Shown: piece by piece, positions 1 through 4,486 of the stretch | Position numbering within the stretch: the stretch's first letter is position 1 | Layout of the letters: each line of letters opens with the position of its first letter | Source: an uncultured Clostridium sp. | GTDB taxonomy: Bacteria; Bacillota; Clostridia; TANB77; CAG-508 | NCBI GenBank assembly: GCA_900553225.1 | Contig: USCV01000054.1 | Coordinates: forward strand, 1-6,867 | Length of the DNA: 6,867 bases | Direction: 5' to 3' | The notes under the pieces: generated by a model | What the model was told of the DNA's origin: nothing | Database searches by the model: none | The model's input: the letters and a program-made list of their open reading frames with translations, nothing else | Program-made: the position numbers and the translations under genes

Positions 1-134
1 AAATTTAATGAAGCTTTTTTAAAATAGATAATGATTCTGAAATTAATTAATTTAAGATATTTAATTAAAAATTAAAAGTATAAGATCATAAATCAGAATT
101 TTATAAGGTAGTTATAAACAATGTATGCGTAATA

Positions 135-143
135 TGTGGATAA
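135..143 (-). promoter_or_regulatory. Consensus DnaA box (TTATCCACA on the minus strand)
   Basis: The + strand reads TGTGGATAA, the exact complement of the canonical DnaA box TTATCCACA. A two-mismatch relative, TTATAAACA, lies on the + strand at 112-120. The surroundings are extremely AT-rich. One perfect box does not make an origin, because oriC usually has a cluster of boxes. It could be an isolated DnaA regulatory or titration site, or chance. Confidence 0.4.
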
Positions 144-152
144 CCAGTAAAA

Positions 153-188
153 AAAATTCTAAAAATAAATATCCTATTTTAGAATTTT
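153..188. repeat. Perfect 12-bp inverted repeat (AT-rich hairpin)
   Basis: AAAATTCTAAAA (153-164) and TTTTAGAATTTT (177-188) are perfect complements around a 12-nt loop. Only two of the twelve pairs are G:C. On the minus strand the stem runs into a U tract (opposite the A run 149-156), so it could act as a weak minus-strand terminator, but no minus-strand gene is seen to its right before 2138. Function is unknown. Confidence 0.4.
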
Positions 189-246
189 ATATAACTTTAT
201 ATACTTCCAAATGTTTTTAAAATCACCAAGAAATTTTTCAACTTCT

Positions 247-277
247 AAAAGAGAGCAAATTGTGTTCTCTTTTTTTT
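247..277 (+). terminator. Intrinsic terminator, + strand
   Basis: The arm at 247-257 (AAAAGAGAGCA) pairs with 263-273 over 11 positions, including one G-U pair, around a 5-nt loop. It runs directly into eight T residues (270-277). This is a good Rho-independent terminator for + strand transcription, yet no clear gene precedes it within the window. It may end a long 3' UTR of a gene beyond the left edge, or an unrecognised small RNA. Confidence 0.65.
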
Positions 278-374
278 GTGCAAAATTAAATTTTGTTTTT
301 TCTTGTTTTGCGTTTAGTGTGTTATTTTTTTCAGAATTCATATTAATCATATCCTTTATAATAAATATACATTT

Positions 375-396
375 TTATAACATTATATGTTATAAT
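375..396 (+). promoter_or_regulatory. Extended -10 promoter inside a palindrome, upstream of trmN6
   Basis: TG-T-TATAAT (388-396) is a perfect extended -10 element, 27 bp before the start codon at 424. No good -35 lies at the usual distance (368-373 reads TACATT), which is common for extended -10 promoters. The -10 is embedded in a 9-bp inverted repeat, TTATAACAT (375-383) and ATGTTATAA (387-395), around a 3-nt centre. This could be an operator, or a by-product of the AT-rich -10 sequence. Confidence 0.5.
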
Positions 397-423
397 TAAT
401 TAAAATGTGAAAAGGAGTAGACA

Positions 424-1161
424 ATGGAATTAAAAGAAAATGAAAGAATAGATGATCTAGAATATAAAAATCTGAAGATTATACAGAAAAACGATGGTTT
501 TTGTTTTGGAATTGATAGTGTTCTACTTTCTGATTTTGCTAAAGAAATAAAAAATGGAAGTAAAGTACTTGATTTAGGAACAGGAACAGGAATATTATCT
601 ATTTTATTATGTGCAAAAACTAAACTTAGCAAAATAATTGGAATAGAGATTCAAAAAGATATGGCAGATATGGCAAAAAGAAGCTGTATTATTAATAATT
701 TACAAGACAGATTTGAGGTTATGAATGAAAATATAAAAGAGCTTAAAGGGAAAATTAATAAAAATGGTTTTGATGCTATTGTTATGAATCCTCCATACAT
801 GGGATTAAATTCTGGAAAAACAAATGAAAATATGAAAAAACTTATTTCTAGACATGAAATAACTGCAACACTCGAAGATTTTATAATCGCTTCAAAGGAC
901 TTTTTAAAGGATAAAGGCTGTTTGTATATTGTACATAGACCTAATAGATTAGTGGATCTTACATATCTTTTAAGAAAATATAAACTAGAACCTAAAGTTT
1001 TAAGATTTGTTCATTCAAAAGCAGAAAGTGCAGCGAATTTGGTTTTAATAAAGGCTGTAAAAAATGGTAGACCATTTTTAAAAATAAGTGAGCCATTGTA
1101 TGTTTATGATAAAAGTGGAAATTATACAAATGAAATATTAAAAATCTATAATAAAATATAG
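424..1161 (+). CDS. trmN6: tRNA1(Val) (adenine37-N6)-methyltransferase family protein (TrmN6/YabB)
   Basis: This is a 245-residue class I SAM-dependent methyltransferase. The family uses S-adenosylmethionine to methylate N6 of an adenine; the E. coli member acts on A37 of tRNA-Val. Visible features are the family-typical FGIDSVLLS (residues 28-36), the SAM-binding glycine loop DLGTGTG (50-56), an acidic residue at the end of strand 2 (E75), and the amino-methyltransferase catalytic motif NPPY (122-125). HRPNRL (171-176) and a C-terminal strand region follow. The length is normal for the family. The ATG at 424 has a clean AAAGGAG site 6 nt upstream. It is the first gene of a + strand pair with rsmI, 100 bp apart. 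In Bacillus the same order is yabB-yazA-yabC(rsmI)-abrB; the small GIY-YIG gene yazA is missing here. The exact tRNA substrate is inferred from the family only. Confidence 0.88.
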   Translation: MELKENERIDDLEYKNLKIIQKNDGFCFGIDSVLLSDFAKEIKNGSKVLDLGTGTGILSILLCAKTKLSKIIGIEIQKDMADMAKRSCIINNLQDRFEVMNENIKELKGKINKNGFDAIVMNPPYMGLNSGKTNENMKKLISRHEITATLEDFIIASKDFLKDKGCLYIVHRPNRLVDLTYLLRKYKLEPKVLRFVHSKAESAANLVLIKAVKNGRPFLKISEPLYVYDKSGNYTNEILKIYNKI

Positions 1162-1217
1162 ACTTGTTAAAATGTTAGGTTTATAGATAAATCCTATAAA
1201 AAATCTAAATATAGAAT

Positions 1218-1261
1218 ATAAGGAGAATATGTTAAGCTATTTTGCTACATAGAAAAATAAT
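1218..1261 (+). promoter_or_regulatory. Distant Shine-Dalgarno plus hairpin in the rsmI leader
   Basis: AAGGAG (1220-1225) is the only good ribosome-binding site before rsmI, but it ends 36 nt before the ATG at 1262. Between them a hairpin can form: TATGT (1228-1232) pairs with ACATA (1247-1251), and AGC (1235-1237) with GCT (1244-1246), with a 2-nt bulge and a 6-nt loop. Folding would leave 12 nt between SD and start. Inside it is an ATG-initiated 7-codon frame (1229-1252, MLSYFAT then TAG), whose ATG lies only 3 nt after the SD. A second stem, TTTATAG/CTATAAA, lies upstream at 1180-1200. The arrangement closely resembles the spmB leader. Confidence 0.5.
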
Positions 1262-2092
1262 ATGAGTGGAAAATTATATTTGGTGGCAACACCTATAGGG
1301 AATTTAGAGGATATTACATTAAGGGCAATAAATACATTAAAGTCTGTAGACATAATTGCAGCTGAAGATACAAGACATACTTTAAAATTACTAAATCATT
1401 TAGAAATAAAGAAAAAATTAATTAGTTATCATAGACATAATGAAGAAATAAAGAGTAAAACTCTAATTGATATTCTATTAGAGGGGAAAGATATTGCATT
1501 AGTTTCTGATGCAGGTACACCAGCAATTTCTGACCCTGGAGAGGAAATTGTGAAACAAGCAATTGAAAATAAAATAGACATAATTCCTATTCCGGGAGCG
1601 TGTGCTTTAATAAATGCTCTAATTGTTTCTGGGATTAGTACTGCTGAATTTTCATTTTATGGTTTTTTACCTCTTAATAAAAAGAATAGAAAAGAAAAGA
1701 TTGAAGAAATAAAAAAAGAATCAAAAACTATAATTTTATATGAAGCTCCTCATAAGTTACTTAGTACACTAAAAGATATATCTATTGCATTAGGTGAAGA
1801 GACTAATATTGTACTTGCAAAAGAAATTACCAAAATACATGAAGAATTTATAAGAGGTAGAATTGGCGACATTATAGATAAGACGGAAAATGTAAAAGGG
1901 GAGTTTATTATAATAATAGATAATAAGCAAGAAAAAAATGAAAATGATAATATAAGTAATCAGATTTCACTAGATGAACAGTATGAAAGATATAAAACGA
2001 GTGGATTAACAAAGAAAGAAATTATAAAAAAAATTGCTAAAGAAAGAAATGTTAGTAAAAATGAGATTTATCAATACTTTTTAAAGAAATAA
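1262..2092 (+). CDS. rsmI: 16S rRNA (cytidine1402-2'-O)-methyltransferase RsmI
   Basis: RsmI 2'-O-methylates C1402 of 16S rRNA in the decoding centre, using SAM. The 276-residue protein has the tetrapyrrole-methylase-like fold with its usual landmarks: TPIGNLEDIT (10-19), AEDTRHT (34-40), SDAGTPAISDPG (82-93), PGACA (111-115) and YEAPHK (160-165). A charged linker around 222-238 leads to a small helical C-terminal domain (about 239-276) that is typical of the family. Length is normal. The start MSGKLYLVATPIGNLED matches the usual N-terminus of clostridial homologues as I recall them, so the ATG at 1262 is very likely right, although no SD sits at normal distance and a hairpin intervenes. It corresponds to B. 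subtilis yabC. It follows trmN6 and ends at a bidirectional terminator shared with convergent abrB. Confidence 0.95.
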   Translation: MSGKLYLVATPIGNLEDITLRAINTLKSVDIIAAEDTRHTLKLLNHLEIKKKLISYHRHNEEIKSKTLIDILLEGKDIALVSDAGTPAISDPGEEIVKQAIENKIDIIPIPGACALINALIVSGISTAEFSFYGFLPLNKKNRKEKIEEIKKESKTIILYEAPHKLLSTLKDISIALGEETNIVLAKEITKIHEEFIRGRIGDIIDKTENVKGEFIIIIDNKQEKNENDNISNQISLDEQYERYKTSGLTKKEIIKKIAKERNVSKNEIYQYFLKK

Positions 2093-2093
2093 T

Positions 2094-2134
2094 AAAAAAA
2101 CATTGCTAGAATATATTTCTAACAATGTTTTTTT
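2094..2134. terminator. Bidirectional intrinsic terminator between rsmI and abrB
   Basis: AAAAAAACATTG (2094-2105) is the perfect complement of CAATGTTTTTTT (2123-2134). After a C/A mismatch the stem continues with TAGAA (2107-2111) and TTCTA (2117-2121) around a 5-nt loop. The 7-A and 7-T flanks give a U tract in both directions. It starts 1 bp after the rsmI stop and ends 3 bp from the abrB stop, so it can end both convergent transcripts. Confidence 0.9.
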
Positions 2135-2137
2135 AAA

Positions 2138-2392
2138 CTATTCTTTAGAGTTAATATCTGATATTTGTTTTGAACATTTGCTACAAATAAGTTTTCCTTT
2201 ATAATCTATTAATTTTTTTGTTCCTCCACAAAAGATACAACTTTGTTCGAATTTTTTTAATATAATAGAAGAACCATCTACATATATTTCAATAGGATCC
2301 TTTTCAGAAATATTAAATTTATTTCTTAATTCAATAGGAATTACAACTCTACCTAATTCATCAACTCTTCGTACAATACCTGTTGATTTCAT
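2138..2392 (-). CDS. abrB: AbrB/SpoVT-family transition-state regulator with CxxC/CxxC tail
   Basis: This is an 84-residue DNA-binding protein. Residues 1-48 form the swapped-hairpin AbrB domain and are close to the Bacillus AbrB N-terminus (MKSTGIVRRVDELGRVVIPI, then ELR, EIYVDG and IILKK). The C-terminal part differs from B. subtilis AbrB: it carries C52-x2-C55 and C70-x2-C73, a small zinc-ribbon-like module of the kind seen in clostridial AbrB proteins. In spore formers AbrB represses post-exponential genes and is itself shut off by Spo0A~P. The ATG at 2392 has a consensus AAGGAGG (2400-2406) 7 nt upstream. The gene is convergent with rsmI, as in Bacillus, and divergent from spmA. A sigma-A-type promoter and a Spo0A box lie upstream. 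Metal binding is inferred from the cysteines. SpoVT is less likely, since it is much longer. Confidence 0.93.
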   Translation of the reverse strand: MKSTGIVRRVDELGRVVIPIELRNKFNISEKDPIEIYVDGSSIILKKFEQSCIFCGGTKKLIDYKGKLICSKCSKQISDINSKE

Positions 2393-2409
2393 AATTATAC
2401 CTCCTTAAA

Positions 2410-2426
2410 ATCTACATTTTTCGACA
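2410..2426 (-). promoter_or_regulatory. Spo0A box(es) in the abrB leader
   Basis: On the minus strand TGTCGAA (2426-2420) matches the 0A-box consensus exactly. A weaker 5/7 copy, TGTAGAT (2416-2410), follows in the same orientation with a 10-bp start-to-start offset, the spacing used by tandem Spo0A sites. From the predicted promoter the perfect box would sit at about +9 to +15. Repression of abrB by Spo0A~P bound downstream of its promoter is established in B. subtilis; its operation here is inferred. Confidence 0.65.
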
Positions 2427-2440
2427 AATTTTACATATTT

Positions 2441-2469
2441 ATTGTATCATAAAAGTATAGAAAAGGCAA
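2441..2469 (-). promoter_or_regulatory. Sigma-A-type promoter of abrB
   Basis: Reading the minus strand, TTGCCT (2469-2464) and TACAAT (2446-2441) are separated by exactly 17 bp. Transcription would start near 2434, giving a leader of about 40 nt that contains the Spo0A box and the AAGGAGG ribosome-binding site. Confidence 0.7.
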
Positions 2470-2593
2470 TAAAAAAAAAAAATTACTTTTTACTTTTTCT
2501 GGAATTTAATATTATGAAAATTACGATATTTATATATTAGTATTAAATAACCAAAAGAAAGAATATAATTAGTATCAAAAGAGGAGTTTTATC

Positions 2594-3169
2594 ATGTTAA
2601 ATGTTATTTGGCCAATTTTTATTATCATATCATTTATATATGCATTTTTAGTTGGAAGAGTTGATGATGTGAATCAGTCAATATTTGATTCAGCTGCAAG
2701 TGCTGTTGAATTATCAATAACTTTTTTAGGTACAATGTGTCTATGGAATGGGGTCATGAAGATTGTACAAGAAACAAGTTTGATAGAGAAGTTAACAAAG
2801 CTATTAAGACCAATAATGAAATTTCTATTTCCAAACTTAAAAGATAAGGATACAGCTAATAAAGAAATTTCTATGAATTTAATTGCTAACATATTAGGCT
2901 TAGGAAATGCAGCTACACCTTTAGGATTAAAAGCAATGAAAACAATGCAAAAAGAAAATGAAAAAAAAGATACACTTTCAAATTCGATGGCAATGTTTAT
3001 AGTATTAAATACAGCATCACTTCAATTAGTTCCAACAACTGTAATTGCAATAAGAAGTTCTCTTGAATCTGAAAATCCTAGTTCCATTATTTTACCAATA
3101 TGGATAGTAAGTATTATTACAGTGGTCACAGGAGTATGTATAACTAAGATATTAATGAAAAAATTTTAA
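2594..3169 (+). CDS. spmA: Spore maturation protein SpmA
   Basis: SpmA is a membrane protein needed, with SpmB, for normal dehydration of the spore core; both belong to the nucleoside-recognition (Gate) domain family. The 191-residue protein has a hydrophobic N-terminal segment (about 4-20), further hydrophobic stretches near 38-58, 132-153 and 166-187, and the family signature LGLGNAATPLGLKAM (101-115). Length is typical. The ATG at 2594 has GAGGAG (2581-2586) 7 nt upstream. It leads a two-gene unit with spmB and is divergent from abrB. In B. subtilis spmAB is followed by dacB and read by sigma-E; dacB is absent here. TATAAT (2564-2569) lacks a decent -35, and GATATTT (2525-2531) resembles a sigma-E -35 without a matching -10, so the promoter is unresolved. 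The transported molecule, if any, is unknown. Confidence 0.93.
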   Translation: MLNVIWPIFIIISFIYAFLVGRVDDVNQSIFDSAASAVELSITFLGTMCLWNGVMKIVQETSLIEKLTKLLRPIMKFLFPNLKDKDTANKEISMNLIANILGLGNAATPLGLKAMKTMQKENEKKDTLSNSMAMFIVLNTASLQLVPTTVIAIRSSLESENPSSIILPIWIVSIITVVTGVCITKILMKKF

Positions 3170-3177
3170 TGATTGAG

Positions 3178-3223
3178 ATAAGGAGAGTATTTTAGTGTTT
3201 ATAGCTAAAATATATGGGATAAT
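3178..3223 (+). promoter_or_regulatory. Distant Shine-Dalgarno plus hairpin in the spmB leader
   Basis: AAGGAG (3180-3185) ends 38 nt before the spmB ATG at 3224, and no other SD is visible. TATTTTAG (3188-3195) and CTAAAATA (3205-3212) form a perfect 8-bp stem with a 9-nt loop. Folding would shorten the SD-to-start distance to 13 nt. Alternatively, a GTG at 3195, well spaced from the SD, opens a 10-codon frame (MFIAKIYGII) whose TGA overlaps the spmB start as ATGA, which would allow translational coupling. The first 30 bases match the rsmI leader at 22 positions. Confidence 0.5.
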
Positions 3224-3751
3224 ATGAATAAAATAAATTATATTTCTTCAGCAATAATTCCTATTGTAATTTTAGTGATTGTTGCATATGGAGTGCATGA
3301 GAAAAATAAAGTATATGACACTTTTGTTGATGGAGCCAGAGAAGGTATCGAAGTTGTTTTTAATATATTCCCAACATTAATTGGAATTTTTTTGGCTGTA
3401 GGTGCTTTAAGAAGTTCAGGTATTTTAGATCTAATAATTCAAATGATACAACCAATTCTAAGTATATTTAAAATTCCAAGTGAAGTTATGCCACTTGCAT
3501 TATTAAGACCAATATCAGGAAGTGCTTCAATGGGTGTAGCTACAGATATTATGAAAAATTATGGGGTAGATAGCAATATAGGAAAAATTGCTTCGACAAT
3601 TATGGGGTCTACTGAAACAACTTTATATACAATTGCAATTTATACAAGTTGTGTGAAAATAAAGAAAATAAGATTTGTGCTTGTTGCTTCATTAATTGCA
3701 GACATAGTTGGAATGATTGCTTCTGTAATAATTTGTCAAAATTTGTCTTAA
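3224..3751 (+). CDS. spmB: Spore maturation protein SpmB
   Basis: SpmB is the partner of SpmA, of the same Gate-domain family, and acts in the forespore or spore membrane during core dehydration. The 175-residue protein has an N-terminal membrane segment (about 8-23), the conserved YDTFVDGAREG (31-41), a second hydrophobic segment (about 45-62), LLRPISGSASMG (93-104), MGSTETTLYTIAIY (127-140), and a hydrophobic C-terminal stretch (about 151-170). These are the standard SpmB landmarks and the length is normal. The start gives the usual short N-terminus before the first membrane segment, so the ATG at 3224 is preferred despite the distant SD. It lies 54 bp after spmA and is certainly co-transcribed with it, since no terminator intervenes. 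The biochemical activity of the family is not established. Confidence 0.93.
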   Translation: MNKINYISSAIIPIVILVIVAYGVHEKNKVYDTFVDGAREGIEVVFNIFPTLIGIFLAVGALRSSGILDLIIQMIQPILSIFKIPSEVMPLALLRPISGSASMGVATDIMKNYGVDSNIGKIASTIMGSTETTLYTIAIYTSCVKIKKIRFVLVASLIADIVGMIASVIICQNLS

Positions 3752-3752
3752 A

Positions 3753-3814
3753 CTTTTTCTTGACTTCTTTTGAAAAAGAGAGTAATATTAGCTTAACCTT
3801 TCAAAAGAGGTCAA
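3753..3814. repeat. Long inverted repeat with two competing hairpins, after spmB
   Basis: The 16-nt arm at 3760-3775 (TTGACTTCTTTTGAAA) pairs with 3799-3814 over its full length, with one position G-U in the + strand RNA and a 23-nt loop. A shorter hairpin, CTTTTTC (3753-3759) with GAAAAAG (3772-3778), uses part of the same left arm, so the two folds exclude each other. It starts 2 bp after the spmB stop and could protect or end the spmAB transcript, but no U tract follows the main stem on either strand. Confidence 0.55.
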
Positions 3815-3820
3815 AATTAA

Positions 3821-3874
3821 TTCTATTAATTTAGTTCTATTAATTTAGTTCTATTAATTTAGTTCTATTAATTT
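3821..3874. repeat. 14-bp tandem repeat, 3.9 copies
   Basis: The unit TTCTATTAATTTAG is repeated exactly at 3821-3834, 3835-3848 and 3849-3862, followed by 12 matching bases of a fourth copy (3863-3874). Copies are identical, which suggests recent slippage. It lies in the non-coding gap between convergent spmB and rlmH, encodes nothing obvious, and has no spacers, so it is not a CRISPR array. Copy number may vary between strains. Confidence 0.93.
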
Positions 3875-3920
3875 TTTCAGGAAATAAAACCCCAATTAGA
3901 TAATTAAATTGTTTTTATTC

Positions 3921-3981
3921 TTGTAGAGGAAAATTATTTTCTTATTCGTGCCCCCGAAGTAAATTTAAATATCCTCTACAA
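3921..3981. repeat. Inverted repeat with a GC-rich tip, beyond rlmH
   Basis: TTGTAGAGGA (3921-3930) and TCCTCTACAA (3972-3981) are perfect 10-bp complements. Between them, AT-rich sequence surrounds an inner mini-hairpin, TTCG (3945-3948) and CGAA (3955-3958), enclosing TGCCCC. The run of five C's is striking in such an AT-rich gap. It lies 13 bp past the rlmH stop and may terminate or stabilise the murA-walJ-rlmH transcript, although the bases after the stem on the minus strand (GAATAAAAAC) are not a U tract. Confidence 0.5.
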
Positions 3982-3994
3982 TCTATTTATATAT

Positions 3995-4477
3995 TTAGCG
4001 GTGGTAGGTTTCACCGTTTAAGATTTTAAAAGAACGAAATAACTGTTCAAGTAAAAATATTCTAATTAACTGGTGTGGAAATGTCAGCTTAGAAAAACAT
4101 ATTTTTTGATTTGCAGAATTTAAAAGTTCTTTACTTAAACCTAAACTTCCACCAATTATAAATGTAATATTACTAAAGTTTGTAAGAGATAAAGAATTAA
4201 TATTTTCAGCAAGCTCAATGGAAGATAATTCTTTTCCATTTAAATCTAAACATATTACATAACTTCCTTTTCTTATATGGGAAGCTATTCTACTTGATTC
4301 TTTTTCTTTTATTTGATTAATATTTTTTTCATTTAATGTTAAAGGAATTTTTTCGTCAGGTAATTCTTGAATATTTAAAATACAATATTTAGATAAGCGC
4401 TTTGAATATTCTTGTATTGCTTCACGAAAAAAGGACTCTTTAACTTTACCTATACAAATAATATCAATATGTAACAT
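3995..4477 (-). CDS. rlmH: 23S rRNA (pseudouridine1915-N3)-methyltransferase RlmH
   Basis: RlmH is a small SPOUT-class methyltransferase that adds a methyl group to N3 of pseudouridine 1915 in helix 69 of 23S rRNA on assembled ribosomes. The protein shows IGKVKE near the N-terminus, EYSKRLSKYC, CLDLNGKELSS in the middle, the SAM-binding knot motif IGGSLGL, and the family-specific C-terminus FPHQLIRIFLLEQLFRSFKI ending in GETYHR. I chose the ATG at 4477 (160 residues; about 159 is usual) because AGGTG sits 6 nt upstream. A GTG at 4486 would add three residues but directly abuts the walJ stop and leaves no SD. It is the last gene of the murA-walJ-rlmH cluster. A 5-bp inverted repeat (CGGTG/CACCG, 3999-4016) overlaps its last codons. 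In Staphylococcus the end of this gene (orfX) is the SCC attachment site; no such insertion is seen here. Confidence 0.95.
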   Translation of the reverse strand: MLHIDIICIGKVKESFFREAIQEYSKRLSKYCILNIQELPDEKIPLTLNEKNINQIKEKESSRIASHIRKGSYVICLDLNGKELSSIELAENINSLSLTNFSNITFIIGGSLGLSKELLNSANQKICFSKLTFPHQLIRIFLLEQLFRSFKILNGETYHR

Positions 4478-4486
4478 AAATTTCAC

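Larger units (their letters stand above)
1..423. other. Non-coding region upstream of the tRNA methyltransferase gene
   Basis: No convincing gene lies here. The region is extremely AT-rich. From left to right it contains a 14-bp palindrome made only of A and T (40-53), a near-consensus DnaA box (112-120) and a perfect one (135-143), a 12-bp hairpin (153-188), a + strand intrinsic terminator (247-277), a 7-bp inverted repeat CAAAATT/AATTTTG (281-295), and the promoter of the next gene. Frame 1 from base 1 reads eight sense codons (KFNEAFLK) and then TAG at 25-27. This could be the C-terminus of a gene entering from the left, but nine codons are too few to support a call. Confidence 0.6.

Noticed and set aside
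1..27. C-terminus of a gene entering from the left (frame 1, stop at 25-27)
   Set aside because: Only eight residues, which is not enough to tell from chance.
40..53. 14-bp perfect palindrome as an operator
   Set aside because: Made only of A and T in an almost pure AT region, so expected by chance.
211..399. 62-codon + strand open frame before trmN6
   Set aside because: No ribosome-binding site, low-complexity Phe/Ile/Ser-rich product, and it runs through a strong terminator and the trmN6 promoter.
396..632. 78-codon minus-strand open frame
   Set aside because: Lies antisense to the start of trmN6, has no SD, and resembles no family; a shadow of the coding strand.
1164..1192. Separate promoter for rsmI (TTGTTA then GATAAA)
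   Set aside because: The -10 is poor and lies inside a hairpin; co-transcription with trmN6 is the simpler reading.
2500..2570. Sigma-E promoter for spmA
   Set aside because: A -35-like GATATTT is present, but no acceptable -10 lies at the right distance; not called.
2674..2892. 72-codon minus-strand open frame
   Set aside because: Antisense to spmA with no supporting signals.
3592..3598. Second exact Spo0A heptamer (TTCGACA)
   Set aside because: Inside the spmB coding sequence, far from any promoter; likely chance.
3649..3834. 61-codon + strand open frame at the end of spmB
   Set aside because: Out of frame with spmB, overlaps its conserved C-terminus and extends into the inverted repeat and tandem repeat; no SD.
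3821..3874. CRISPR array
   Set aside because: The 14-bp units are directly adjacent with no spacers, and no cas genes are present.
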